The notes beneath the pieces were generated by a model. That model saw only the letters and a list, made by a program, of their open reading frames with translations. It was not told the DNA's origin and searched no databases. The position numbers and the translations under genes were made by a program. A DNA stretch of 64,000 bases from Tepidicella xavieri. Lineage in GTDB: Bacteria; Pseudomonadota; Gammaproteobacteria; Burkholderiales; Burkholderiaceae_C. Below, in pieces: positions 42,240 to 50,694 of this stretch. The stretch is taken from NCBI RefSeq assembly GCF_004363315.1, contig NZ_SNYL01000002.1, positions 1-64,000 on the forward strand, given 5' to 3'. Within the stretch, counting starts at the first letter, position 1, and each line of letters starts with the position of its first letter.

Positions 42240-43826
42240 TCAGGCCAAAGCCGCTTCCTCCACCGCAGGCATCGGTGTGCGGATGAGGTAGTCGAAAGCG
42301 CTCAATGCCGCTTTGGCGCCCTCGCCTGCCGCGATCACGATCTGCTTATAAGGCACCGTCGTGCAGTCTCCGGCGGCAAACACCCCTGCCACGTTCGTGT
42401 GGCCTTTGGCATCCACTTCGATTTCGCCGAAACGGCTCAAGTCCACCGTGCCTTTGAGCCATTCGGTGTTGGGCACGAGGCCAATCTGCACGAAGACGCC
42501 TTCCAGTTCGATGTGGTGCTCGCTGCCCGTGGCCCGGTCTTTGTAGCGCAAGCCATTGACCTTTTGCCCGTCACCCGTGATCTCGGTGGTCTGGGCATGG
42601 GTGATGATGGTCACGTTGGGCAGGCTCTTGAGCTTGCTGACCAGCACCGCATCGGCTTTGAGGGTGTCATTGAACTCGATGAGCGTGACATGCTGGACGA
42701 TGCCGGCCAGGTCGATGGCGGCCTCGACCCCCGAATTGCCCCCGCCGATGACCGCCGTGCGCTTGCCCTTGAACAGCGGGCCGTCACAATGCGGGCAGTA
42801 CGCCACACCGCGGTTTTTGTATTCCTGCTCGCCCGGCACATTGACGTTGCGCCAGCGCGCGCCAGTGGACAGAATCACGGCGCGGGACTGCAGCGTGCCC
42901 CCATTGGCCAGTTCCACCGTCACATAGCCGCCCTCCTCCTCGGCGGGCACCAGTCGCACGGCCTGTTGCAGGTTCATGATGTCCACGCCATAGTGCTTGA
43001 CCTGCGCCTCCAGCGCCGCCGCGAACTTCGGGCCATCGGTTTCCAACACCGAAATGTAATTCTCGATGGCCAACGTGTCATTGACCTGGCCGCCAAAACG
43101 CTCGGCCACCACGCCGGTGCGAATGCCTTTGCGCGCGGCATAGACGGCGGCTGCCGCTCCGGCCGGCCCGCCGCCGACGATCAGCACATCGAACGGGTCT
43201 TTGGCGCTGAGCTTGGCCGCCTCTTTCTCGGCGCTGCGCGTATCGAGTTTGGCGAGGATCTCCTCCACCATCATCCGGCCAGAGCCAAACACCTGGCCGT
43301 TGAGGAACACCATGGGCACCGCCATCACGTTGCGCTCGGTCACTTCCTGCTGGTACAGCGCCCCATCGATCACGACGGTCTGCACGCGGGGATTGAGCAC
43401 CGCCATGAGGCTGAGCGCCTGCACCACATCCGGGCAATTGTGGCAGCTCAAGGACATGTACACCTCGAAGCGGTAATCGCCTTCCAGGCCCCGGATCTGC
43501 TCGATCACTTCGGGCTCCACCTTGGGCGGATGGCCGCCCGTCCACAGCAGCGCCAGCACGAGCGACGTGAACTCGTGCCCCAGCGGCACGGCCGCGAAAC
43601 GCAAGCCCATGTCGCTGCCCGGACGGCGCAGGGCAAACGAGGGTTTGCGGGCGTCGTCGCCATCGGTGCGCACGGTGATCTTGTCCGACAGCGCGGCGAT
43701 GGTCTGCAGCAGTTCGAGCATCTCCCGGCTGCTGGCCGAATCATCCACGCTGGCCACCAGTTCGAACGGCTGGGTCACGCGCTCCAGATAGGTTTTGAGT
43801 TGTGCCTTGAGGGTGTCGTCAAGCAT
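42240..43826 (-). CDS. ahpF: Alkyl hydroperoxide reductase subunit F
   Basis: NADH-dependent flavoprotein that reduces AhpC. The 528-residue protein has an N-terminal double thioredoxin-fold domain with redox pair [10 protein letters not shown], then FAD and NAD domains ([18 protein letters not shown]) with a second CxxC in [12 protein letters not shown]. It is on the same strand as ahpC but separated from it by a terminator and its own promoter, with an OxyR-like motif upstream. The start ATG 43826 follows AAGGAGA. Confidence 0.97.
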   Translation of the reverse strand: MLDDTLKAQLKTYLERVTQPFELVASVDDSASSREMLELLQTIAALSDKITVRTDGDDARKPSFALRRPGSDMGLRFAAVPLGHEFTSLVLALLWTGGHPPKVEPEVIEQIRGLEGDYRFEVYMSLSCHNCPDVVQALSLMAVLNPRVQTVVIDGALYQQEVTERNVMAVPMVFLNGQVFGSGRMMVEEILAKLDTRSAEKEAAKLSAKDPFDVLIVGGGPAGAAAAVYAARKGIRTGVVAERFGGQVNDTLAIENYISVLETDGPKFAAALEAQVKHYGVDIMNLQQAVRLVPAEEEGGYVTVELANGGTLQSRAVILSTGARWRNVNVPGEQEYKNRGVAYCPHCDGPLFKGKRTAVIGGGNSGVEAAIDLAGIVQHVTLIEFNDTLKADAVLVSKLKSLPNVTIITHAQTTEITGDGQKVNGLRYKDRATGSEHHIELEGVFVQIGLVPNTEWLKGTVDLSRFGEIEVDAKGHTNVAGVFAAGDCTTVPYKQIVIAAGEGAKAALSAFDYLIRTPMPAVEEAALA

Positions 43827-43881
43827 GTATTTCTCCTTGAGTGGGGGATATCGATTGCCTGCCTCGACAGGCCACGGTCAA

Positions 43882-43935
43882 ATTATAAATTTATGCTATT
43901 GATAAGTGGATTGGATATTTCTAAACTATCGATAG
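43882..43935 (-). promoter_or_regulatory. ahpF promoter with OxyR-like ATAG motifs
   Basis: On the minus strand TATAAT (43887-43882) is a consensus -10 about 55 bases before ahpF. There is no good -35. Just upstream is ATAG-N7-ATAT (43929-43915), adjoining a CTATCGATAG palindrome (43935-43926). OxyR binds four ATAG-type elements spaced 10-11 bases apart upstream of a weak -35. The match is partial. Confidence 0.5.
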
Positions 43936-43963
43936 CCAGGATTCATGTCGCCGAGCGCGCCCA

Positions 43964-43992
43964 CAAAAAAGGGGTTGCCGAGGCAACCCCTG
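43964..43992 (-). terminator. Terminator of ahpC
   Basis: On the minus strand AGGGGTTGCC-TC-GGCAACCCCT forms a 10-pair stem followed by TTTTT, 29 bases past the ahpC stop. It isolates ahpC from ahpF. Confidence 0.88.
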
Positions 43993-44020
43993 GATGCTCA
44001 TCACTGCATGCGCAGCCGCA

Positions 44021-44584
44021 TCAGATCTTGCCCACCAGTTCCAGAGAGGGGGCAATGGTCTTGGCGCCTTCGTTCCACTTGGCCGGGCACACTTGGCCAG
44101 GGTTGGCGGCGGTGTACTGAGCGGCCTTGAGCTTGCGCAGCGTTTCCTTGACGTCGCGGGCGATCTCGTTGCTGTGGATTTCAGCGGTCTTGATCACGCC
44201 CTCGGGGTTGATCACGAACGTGCCGCGCAGGGCCAGGCCCTCTTCTTCGATGTGCACGCCAAACATGCGGGTCAGGGTGTGGGTGGGATCGCCCACCAGC
44301 GGGAACTTGGCCTTGCCCACCGCGGGGGAGGTTTCGTGCCACACCTTGTGGCTGAAGTGCGTGTCGGTGGTCACGATGTACACCTCGGCGCCCACTTTCT
44401 GGAACTCGGCGTAGTTCTCGGCGGCGTCTTCCACTTCGGTCGGGCAGTTGAAGGTGAACGCGGCAGGCATGAAGATCAGCACAGACCACTTGCCCTTGAG
44501 GGTCTGATCGGTCACTTCGACGAACTTGCCATTGTGAAAGGCTTGGGCCTTGAAAGGCTGGACCTGGGTGTTGATCAAAGACAT
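44021..44584 (-). CDS. ahpC: Alkyl hydroperoxide reductase subunit C (peroxiredoxin)
   Basis: Scavenges peroxide and organic hydroperoxides. The 187-residue typical 2-Cys peroxiredoxin has peroxidatic Cys47 in FTFNCPTEVEDA, the active-site arginine region, and the resolving cysteine in GQVCPAKWNEG. Length equals E. coli AhpC. The proline loop reads MPAAFTFNC instead of YPADFTFVC. ATG 44584 follows AAGGAAA. Divergent from bfr, with an OxyR-like site between them. Confidence 0.97.
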   Translation of the reverse strand: MSLINTQVQPFKAQAFHNGKFVEVTDQTLKGKWSVLIFMPAAFTFNCPTEVEDAAENYAEFQKVGAEVYIVTTDTHFSHKVWHETSPAVGKAKFPLVGDPTHTLTRMFGVHIEEEGLALRGTFVINPEGVIKTAEIHSNEIARDVKETLRKLKAAQYTAANPGQVCPAKWNEGAKTIAPSLELVGKI

Positions 44585-44667
44585 GACGATTTCCTTTCGG
44601 TTGAACAAAACGGGGATGACACTGCCCTAGGCGTCTATACACAGGACGCCTCATCGGAGACCCCTCA

Positions 44668-44722
44668 ATGATAGCCGAAACCAATGATCTTGACCGAATG
44701 ATAGTTTCTATTGAGACGATAG
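44668..44722 (-). promoter_or_regulatory. ahpC promoter with OxyR-like site, shared with bfr
   Basis: CTAT-N7-ATAG at 44708-44722 is an exact inner pair of the OxyR tetra-ATAG pattern; an extra ATAG at 44701-44704 lies seven bases away. On the minus strand TATCAT (44673-44668) is the -10, with a poor -35 (CGGTCA, 44696-44691) at 17 bases. The ATAG elements sit directly upstream of this -35, the position used by OxyR activators. Confidence 0.6.
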
Positions 44723-44808
44723 ATTTTGTTGCACCACAGCATTCCCCGCCTCGACAGCCGCCTTGCCTGTGTGGAAAATGCGGGCTTTGATTCTTCAGGA
44801 GAACCCCC

Positions 44809-45285
44809 ATGAAAGGTGACGCACAGGTCATCACCCACCTCCAAGCCCAGCTCAAAAACGAACTGACCGCCATCAACCAGTACTTTGTGCACTACCGAAT
44901 GCTCAAGCACTGGGGCTTCGACAAGCTCGCCAAAAAGGAGTATGAAGAGTCTATCGGCGAGATGAAGCACGCCGATGCCCTCATGGACCGCATCTTCATG
45001 CTCGACGGCCTGCCCAACCTGCAAGACCTGGGCAAGCTTCAGGTGGGTGAAGACGTGCAGGAAATCCTGCAATGCGACCTGGCACTGGAACGCGCCGCCC
45101 AAGCCACCCTCAAAGACGGCATTGCCCACTGCGAGACGGCGCGTGACTACGTCTCGCGCGATCTGCTGGCCGGCATTCTGGAAGACACCGAAGAACACAT
45201 CGACTTCCTCGAAACCCAATTGGAGCTCATCGACAAGGTGGGCCTGCAAAACTACCAGCAAAGCATCATGGGCGACTTGAGCTGA
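44809..45285 (+). CDS. bfr: Bacterioferritin
   Basis: 24-subunit iron-storage protein with haem. The 158-residue protein aligns with E. coli Bfr without gaps. Ferroxidase ligands Glu18, Glu51, His54, Glu94 and His130 are present, and Met52 for haem. The sixth ligand, Glu127, is Thr (EDTEEH, codon ACC), with Glu128 and Glu129 beside it. Tyr25 is kept. Iron oxidation may thus differ from E. coli. Divergent from ahpC and followed by bfd. Confidence 0.93.
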   Translation: MKGDAQVITHLQAQLKNELTAINQYFVHYRMLKHWGFDKLAKKEYEESIGEMKHADALMDRIFMLDGLPNLQDLGKLQVGEDVQEILQCDLALERAAQATLKDGIAHCETARDYVSRDLLAGILEDTEEHIDFLETQLELIDKVGLQNYQQSIMGDLS

Positions 45286-45335
45286 AGCGCTGCCCACCCG
45301 CGCCCCTGTCCACGCAGGGGCTTGATTCATTTAAC

Positions 45336-45354
45336 GCGAATCATTATCATTGGC
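45336..45354 (+). promoter_or_regulatory. Fur box ahead of bfd
   Basis: GCGAATCATTATCATTGG contains two tandem Fur hexamer-like units (AATGAT AATGAT on the reverse strand). It lies about 20 bases before the bfd start codon, so Fur-Fe would block bfd when iron is plentiful. Confidence 0.75.
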
Positions 45355-45374
45355 TTCGTTTTCAGGAGCCTCTT

Positions 45375-45590
45375 ATGATCGTGTGCGTGTGCCACCGCGT
45401 CAGCGATAAAACCATCGCTCTGCGCGCCCAGCAGGGCGCCGAGTTCGATGAAATCCAGCTCGAACACGGCGTGGCCACCCAGTGTGGCCAGTGCGAATGC
45501 ATGGCTCGGCGCATTTGGGCGGAGTGCCGCTCCGCCTGCCCCGTGGCGCATCTGCGCAAAGAAATTCCCGCAGCGCCGCTGAGCGCCTGA
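45375..45590 (+). CDS. bfd: Bacterioferritin-associated ferredoxin
   Basis: A 71-residue [2Fe-2S] protein that binds bacterioferritin and delivers electrons to release stored iron. The four cluster ligands C4, C6, C37 and C40 (VCVCHRV and QCGQCE) keep the family spacing. ATG 45375 follows AGGAGCC. Repressed by Fur according to the box just upstream, so iron is mobilised from Bfr when it is scarce. Bfr itself shows no such box. Confidence 0.92.
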   Translation: MIVCVCHRVSDKTIALRAQQGAEFDEIQLEHGVATQCGQCECMARRIWAECRSACPVAHLRKEIPAAPLSA

Positions 45591-45603
45591 ACCCACAAAA
45601 TAT

Positions 45604-45622
45604 ATTGATTCTCATTTACAAT
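45604..45622 (+). promoter_or_regulatory. Fur box ahead of the TonB-dependent receptor
   Basis: ATTGATTCTCATTTACAAT resembles the Fur consensus (inverted repeat around TGATTCTCATT). It lies in the 108-base gap between bfd and the receptor gene, 77 bases before the receptor ATG. Confidence 0.7.
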
Positions 45623-45698
45623 ACCGAATTCTAGCCAGCCAGCACGGATTGCCGTGGTCAGCCAGCCAACAACTTGTCTATCTGTTTTCTGCTGACCC

Positions 45699-48026
45699 AT
45701 GAAAATCCGTGACCCGAAGCCGGGCGCCGTTGCGCCCACTGCTTGCCGCGATGCCGGCAAACCCCACTCCTCCACCCTGTCTTCATCGAGCGCTCTGTTG
45801 CCACTGGGCGCAATGCTGCTGGCCGGCTCCCTGTCGGCCATGGCCCAGACACCACCAACCGAGGCATCGCTGCCCACCGTCACCGTCAAAGAACAGGCCG
45901 AGCCCGAAGAAATCAAAGCCAAGCAAACCCTCCGGGCCACCGAGACCCGCATCGGCAAAGGCCAGCAGGCGTTGCGCGACATCCCGCAAAACGTCACGGT
46001 GATGACCGAGCGGCTGATCGACGACCGCAACCTCGACGACTTCAAAGACGTGCTGCGCGCGACCGCCGGCGTCACTTTCCTGGCCGGGGAAACCGGCGAG
46101 GAAGACGTGCGGCTGCGCGGCTTTTCGCTGGGGCAAGCAGGCGACATCTACCGCGATGGCATGCGCGAGGGGCAACTCATCACCCGCGACACGTTTGCCA
46201 CCGACCGGGTGGAAGTGCTCAAGGGGTCGGCGTCCATGCTGTTTGGCAAGGGATCGACCGGCGGCGTCGTCAACCAGGTGACCAAACAGCCCTTCCTGAT
46301 GGACCGCCACGAGGCAGAGCTGACGGTGGGCAGCGGCAACCACAAGCGCGCCCAGGTGGATCTGAACAAGCAGCTCGGCCCGAGCAGCGCGGTCCGGCTC
46401 AACGCCATGGTGCAAGACGCGGACAACCACGGCGCCAAAGACGACCGCCGTGGGCTGGCCGCCAGCTGGCGCACAGGCATTGGCGAGCGGCACGGCTTCC
46501 AGGTCGATCTTTACCACCTCAAAACCGATCAACGCCCGATCTACAACCACCCGCAGTTGCTCACGGGCGCGCCGGGCGACTTGAAGCGCACCATCGTGCC
46601 GGTGCTGGACGCCAAGAACTTTTACGGCCTGGCCAGCGACTACCTGCGCAGCGAGCAGACGGTGTTGTCGCTGTCGCACGCGCTGCGGTTCAGCGCCACC
46701 GAAGAACTCACGACCACGCTGCGCCACGGCCGCTACAAGCGCGACCTCTGGACCACGGTGGTGAGCTTTTGCCAGAACAACGCCACCTTGTGCCCGGGGC
46801 AAGTCGTCAGCCTGGACAACCCGCCCGGCCCCAACACCATCCTGAGCCGCAACAACTTCAAGGGCCGCCGCGGCATCAGCGACATCACCCAGGTGCAGAG
46901 CGACTACAGCAACCGCTTCGACCTCGGCGGCATGAAGCACCACCTCACCGCTGGTGTGGACATCACGGTCGAAAACGCCCTGCGCAACCCGAACAATGGC
47001 GGCGGCAATCTACCCGTCATTCCGGGCAATGCAAGCACTCGCCTGACCACCGTGGGCAACCCCAACGACGGCGCATCCCGCCCAGACACCCGGACATGGA
47101 GCTACAACGACTTTGACGCGGAAAGCCTGGGCCTGTATGTGCAGAACGTCGCCAGCATCACCCCCCATGTGAAGCTGGTCGGCGGCCTGCGCTTCGATCA
47201 CTTCCGCGCCAGCTACCGCGACACGGCCGGCAACAGCGGCCGCATGCGCGACAACCTGTGGAGCCCCCGCATCGGCGCCCTGTTCCAGCCGAATGAGGCG
47301 TCGTCCTACTACATCTCGTTTGGAGAGTCGTACAACATCTCCGGCGACACCTACCAATTCGCCCTGGGCAACCTGGCACCCGGCTCAGCCAACAGCCGCC
47401 TGGCCAACACCCCGCCCGAGAAGAGCCGCAATTTCGAAATCGGCGGCAAGTGGGACCTGTTCAACCAGCAAGCCACGGTGGGCGTGGCCCTGTTCCGCTC
47501 CGAAAAATACAACGAGCGCAACACCGACCCCGACAGCGCCGCCACCCAAATGCTGCTGTCAGGCAAGCGCCATGCCACGGGCCTGGAGATCAATGCCGCC
47601 GGGCGCATCACGCCGAAGTGGGAGGTGTTCTACAACCACACCTGGATCCCCAGCGCCAAGATTGACCGGTGCAATGCTGCCACTTGCAACCCGAATGGCA
47701 TGGTGCAGCGTGAAGGCGACCGCCCCGGCCTGACGCCCAAGCACAGCCTCAGCGCATGGACCACCTATCGCGTGGCGCCCCAGTGGCGCGTGGGCCTGGG
47801 GGCGACTTACCGCAGCGAACAAAACCCCGAAGGCAACCGCATCACCACAGCCCCGGCATTCACCGTGTGGGATGGCATGGTCGAGTACACGGTGGACGAG
47901 AAAACCACGGTCAAGCTCAACGTCAGCAACCTGACGGACAAGACCTATGTCGATGGGCTATACCGCGGCTTCTACACGCCGGGCGCGCCGCGCAAGGTGA
48001 TGCTGTCGCTCAAGACCGTGTTCTGA
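45699..48026 (+). CDS. TonB-dependent siderophore receptor (Fiu/PiuA-like)
   Basis: Outer-membrane gated barrel of 775 residues. A long signal region (to AMAQ, about residue 50) precedes a TonB-box-like LPTVTVKEQ, a plug domain ([19 protein letters not shown] and [19 protein letters not shown]), and a 22-strand barrel ending [11 protein letters not shown] with C-terminal Phe. Pairing with piuC suggests the Fiu/PiuA group, which takes catecholate-like monomers or xenosiderophores; the ligand is not proven. Fur-controlled. Confidence 0.9.
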   Translation: MKIRDPKPGAVAPTACRDAGKPHSSTLSSSSALLPLGAMLLAGSLSAMAQTPPTEASLPTVTVKEQAEPEEIKAKQTLRATETRIGKGQQALRDIPQNVTVMTERLIDDRNLDDFKDVLRATAGVTFLAGETGEEDVRLRGFSLGQAGDIYRDGMREGQLITRDTFATDRVEVLKGSASMLFGKGSTGGVVNQVTKQPFLMDRHEAELTVGSGNHKRAQVDLNKQLGPSSAVRLNAMVQDADNHGAKDDRRGLAASWRTGIGERHGFQVDLYHLKTDQRPIYNHPQLLTGAPGDLKRTIVPVLDAKNFYGLASDYLRSEQTVLSLSHALRFSATEELTTTLRHGRYKRDLWTTVVSFCQNNATLCPGQVVSLDNPPGPNTILSRNNFKGRRGISDITQVQSDYSNRFDLGGMKHHLTAGVDITVENALRNPNNGGGNLPVIPGNASTRLTTVGNPNDGASRPDTRTWSYNDFDAESLGLYVQNVASITPHVKLVGGLRFDHFRASYRDTAGNSGRMRDNLWSPRIGALFQPNEASSYYISFGESYNISGDTYQFALGNLAPGSANSRLANTPPEKSRNFEIGGKWDLFNQQATVGVALFRSEKYNERNTDPDSAATQMLLSGKRHATGLEINAAGRITPKWEVFYNHTWIPSAKIDRCNAATCNPNGMVQREGDRPGLTPKHSLSAWTTYRVAPQWRVGLGATYRSEQNPEGNRITTAPAFTVWDGMVEYTVDEKTTVKLNVSNLTDKTYVDGLYRGFYTPGAPRKVMLSLKTVF

Positions 48027-48036
48027 TGCGCTGACC

Positions 48037-48723
48037 ATGTTGCTGAAACTGCCCCAGATCTTGAGCCGCGCCGAGGTACAGGCCATGCGCGAGCGCTTGG
48101 CCGACGATGGCCTGTGGCGAGACGGACGCATCAGCGCCGGCCCGCAGGCCCAAACGGTCAAGCGCAACGAGCAGGCCGCCCAGGACCACCCGACGGTCCT
48201 GGCCTTGCAGGCCGAGGTGCTGGCGGCAGTGCAGCGCAGCGCGCTGTTCTTCTCGGCGGCATTGCCGAGGCGCTACTACAACCCCTTGTTCAACCGCTAC
48301 CGGCCCGAGCATCCCACCTACGGGCCGCACATCGACGGCGCCATCCTGCATTCGAGGCGCACCCAGGAATGGGTGCGCACCGATGTGTCATGCACCCTCT
48401 TTCTGTCGGACCCTGACGAATACGACGGCGGCGAACTCACCATCCACGACACCTACGGGGTACAACGCGTCAAGCTGGCAGCCGGGGATGCGGTGCTGTA
48501 CCCCGGCACCAGCCTGCATGAAGTCACGCCCGTGACCCGGGGGGCGCGGATCGCCTCGTTCTTCTGGATCGAGAGCATGGTGCGCAGCGACGAACAACGC
48601 CGCTTGCTGTTCGAGCTGGACATGAACCTGCTGAAATTGCGCGAGCGCTTGGGCGAAACCGCCGAAACCACGGCCTTGACCGGCGTCTATCACAACCTGC
48701 TGCGCCAATGGGCCGACAGCTGA
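48037..48723 (+). CDS. piuC: PKHD-type Fe(II)/2-oxoglutarate dioxygenase, PiuC/YbiX family
   Basis: Cytosolic non-haem iron dioxygenase of 228 residues. The HxD...H iron site is [10 protein letters not shown] and [13 protein letters not shown], with the 2-oxoglutarate arginine in the latter. Found next to siderophore receptors in many proteobacteria (ybiX-fiu in E. coli), its substrate is not established. It follows the receptor by 10 bases and its TGA overlaps the ATG of the next gene by one base, so all three form an operon. Confidence 0.92.
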   Translation: MLLKLPQILSRAEVQAMRERLADDGLWRDGRISAGPQAQTVKRNEQAAQDHPTVLALQAEVLAAVQRSALFFSAALPRRYYNPLFNRYRPEHPTYGPHIDGAILHSRRTQEWVRTDVSCTLFLSDPDEYDGGELTIHDTYGVQRVKLAAGDAVLYPGTSLHEVTPVTRGARIASFFWIESMVRSDEQRRLLFELDMNLLKLRERLGETAETTALTGVYHNLLRQWADS

Positions 48724-49796
48724 TGCATGCGCAACGCGCTTGGCCGGTGAATCTGGCCGACCACGAAACCCTGGCCCGCGCCCACCTGACGCCCGAAGCC
48801 GACGCCTATTTCAATGGCGGGGCGGCAGACGAAATCACCATGGCCGCCAACCGGCAAGCCTGGGCGGCCATCCCGCTGTGGCCGCGTGTCCTGCGGCTAC
48901 GCGCCGCGCCCTGCCTGAAAACCCCCCTGCTCGGTCGCACATGGCCCTCGCCGGTGTTGGTGGCACCGATGGCCCAGCAAGGCTGGCTGCATCCTGACGC
49001 CGAGCGCGCGACGGCGCTGGCCGCCAGCGCGCTCGGCGCGGGCATGGTGTTGAGCATGCAGGCCAACACCCCGCTAGAGCACATCGCCCAAGACGTGGCC
49101 CAGGAACCCGGCAGAGGCCCCCTCTGGTTCCAGCTCTACCACTTGGGCAACCGTGGCCACACCCTCGCTTTGGCGCAACGCGCCGCCGAAGCCGGCTACG
49201 AGGCCCTCGTCCTTACGGTGGACGCGCCCATACACGGCGTGCGCGACCGCGAGCGTCGCCATCCCGGCCATCCGCCTCGGGCATTGGCGCAACCCCACAT
49301 GCCCACACCTGCATCGGGGGCCGAGGGGCTGGACGCCCTGCTGCGCCAAGCCGCCACCTGGGAGGACGTGGTCTGGCTGCAATCACGCAGCCCGCTGCCC
49401 CTGCTGCTCAAAGGCATCCTGCATCCTGCAGACGCTCGCACCGCTTGCGAACTGGGCGTGGCGGGTGTGATCGTCTCCAACCACGGCGGCCGGGTGCTCG
49501 ACACCGCGCCCTCCACCGCCACAGCTTTGCCGCTGGTGGCCGACGCCGTGGCCGGACGCGCGGCCGTGCTCGTGGATGGCGGTCTGCGCCGCGGGACCGA
49601 CATCCTCAAAGCGCTGGCGCTGGGCGCCCATGGCGTACTCGTGGGCCGACCGGTCTTGCATGGGCTGGCCCATGCCGGCGCCCAGGGAGCGGCTCACGTG
49701 CTGCGGCTGCTACAGGATGAGCTGATGGCCGCGATGGCACTGTGCGGCCTGGCAGACATCGCCGCTATCGATCGGGCGTGCTTGCAGCCTCAATAG
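48723..49796 (+). CDS. FMN-dependent alpha-hydroxy-acid oxidase/dehydrogenase
   Basis: A 357-residue TIM-barrel flavoenzyme of the lactate/glycolate oxidase family. It shows the substrate tyrosine region (ADAYFNGGAADEITM), FMN-binding VLVAPMAQQGWLH and VLTVDAPIHGVRDRERR, the lysine LLLKGILHPADA, the catalytic His-Arg in VIVSNHGGRVLDT, and the phosphate loop LVDGGLRRGTDILKALALGA. It overlaps piuC (TGATG) and ends before the next Fur box. A hydroxy-acid oxidase in a Fur operon is unusual. The electron acceptor and substrate are unknown. Confidence 0.85.
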   Translation: MHAQRAWPVNLADHETLARAHLTPEADAYFNGGAADEITMAANRQAWAAIPLWPRVLRLRAAPCLKTPLLGRTWPSPVLVAPMAQQGWLHPDAERATALAASALGAGMVLSMQANTPLEHIAQDVAQEPGRGPLWFQLYHLGNRGHTLALAQRAAEAGYEALVLTVDAPIHGVRDRERRHPGHPPRALAQPHMPTPASGAEGLDALLRQAATWEDVVWLQSRSPLPLLLKGILHPADARTACELGVAGVIVSNHGGRVLDTAPSTATALPLVADAVAGRAAVLVDGGLRRGTDILKALALGAHGVLVGRPVLHGLAHAGAQGAAHVLRLLQDELMAAMALCGLADIAAIDRACLQPQ

Positions 49797-49814
49797 ATCC
49801 ACCGATAGATTTAT

Positions 49815-49840
49815 AAATACGAGTCATTCTCGTTTATAAT
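49815..49840 (+). promoter_or_regulatory. Fur-controlled promoter of the tonB operon
   Basis: AAATACGAGTCATTCTCGTT is a Fur-like inverted repeat (ACGAG/CTCGT) at 49815-49834. It overlaps TATAAT at 49835-49840, an exact -10. TTATAA at 49811-49816 may serve as a weak -35. Fur binding would cover the polymerase site directly. Confidence 0.75.
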
Positions 49841-49867
49841 CCGAAAACATACCATGCATACAATGCC

Positions 49868-49936
49868 ATGTTGTCCGGTCTTCTGCTCTCTCTGTGCCTC
49901 GTCGTCGTGCTGGGGTGGTGGGTGCTGAAGCCATGA
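49868..49936 (+). CDS. 22-residue hydrophobic micro-ORF upstream of tonB
   Basis: ATG 49868 to TGA 49936 encodes a peptide of 22 residues (MLSGLLLSLCLVVVLGWWVL, then KP), a single membrane helix ended by a lysine. Its stop overlaps the tonB ATG by four bases (ATGA), the arrangement of translational coupling. It sits 28 bases after the -10. It could be a small membrane subunit or a leader that sets tonB translation. No homologue is recognised and ribosome binding is weak. Confidence 0.45.
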   Translation: MLSGLLLSLCLVVVLGWWVLKP

Positions 49937-50688
49937 GTTCCACCGTTCACGACTCCATGCCCGTTTCCACCGCGCGCCTGCTCACCGTCGTGACGGGCGT
50001 GCTCGCCGCCCATGCAGGCGCGCTCTGGCTCGTGCAAACCGGTTGGCAGCAGCGTCCACAAGAGATCATCGTGGCCGCGGAGATCCTGGGTGAATGGGTA
50101 AGGCCAGAGCCTGCCGTGCCGACGGCAGCGCCTCCCGTGGCGCCACCACCGCCAGCGCCACAACCACCGGCACCCCGCCCCAACCCGCCGCGCCCAGCAC
50201 CGACGCCTGTGCCCAGCCCTGCTCCTGCGCCCGTGGCAGCTGCCGATCCCACGCCGGCGCCAGACATGGCGGTCGAATCCACCCCTTCGGCCTCACCCGC
50301 GCCCAGCAACGCGGCCTCAGCCACGGCCACCACCAGTGCCACTTCGAGTGCCACCTTGGTCAGCGCCAGCGCCCCGTCGGGACCGCCCGGCCCACCGGCG
50401 CCGCGCATCGAACTGCCGTCTGCTTCGGCCCGTTATCTGAACAATCCACCGCCGCGCTATCCCCCGCTGAGCCGTCGGCTTGGCGAACAGGGCAAAGTGG
50501 TTCTTCGGGTGCGCATCGAGGTGGATGGCACCGCCTCGCAGGCCGAAATCCACACATCCAGCGGCTATGCACGGCTGGATCAGACCGCCCTGCAAACCGT
50601 GCTGACCTGGCGTTATGTGCCCGGCACCCGCAACGGCGTGCCCGAGGCCATGTGGTTCAACATTCCCATCAATTTCGTACTGGAGTAA
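49933..50688 (+). CDS. tonB: Energy-transducing protein TonB
   Basis: Couples the inner-membrane proton gradient to outer-membrane receptors. The 251-residue protein has one N-terminal anchor (LLTVVTGVLAAHAGALWLV), a periplasmic proline-rich spacer (repeated PAPxP, about residues 55-110), and a C-terminal domain with PRYPPLSRRLGEQGKVVLRV and the YxP-type motif ending RNGVPEAMWFNIPINFVLE. ATG 49933 is chosen for its overlap with the micro-ORF; an earlier in-frame start lacks the anchor context. Six bases before exbB. Confidence 0.93.
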   Translation: MSSTVHDSMPVSTARLLTVVTGVLAAHAGALWLVQTGWQQRPQEIIVAAEILGEWVRPEPAVPTAAPPVAPPPPAPQPPAPRPNPPRPAPTPVPSPAPAPVAAADPTPAPDMAVESTPSASPAPSNAASATATTSATSSATLVSASAPSGPPGPPAPRIELPSASARYLNNPPPRYPPLSRRLGEQGKVVLRVRIEVDGTASQAEIHTSSGYARLDQTALQTVLTWRYVPGTRNGVPEAMWFNIPINFVLE

Positions 50689-50694
50689 TTGGCA

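Noticed and set aside
45303-45320. CCCCTG-TCCACG-CAGGGG hairpin between bfr and bfd
   Set aside because: A six-pair stem with no T run. It may weaken read-through but is too poor to call a terminator.
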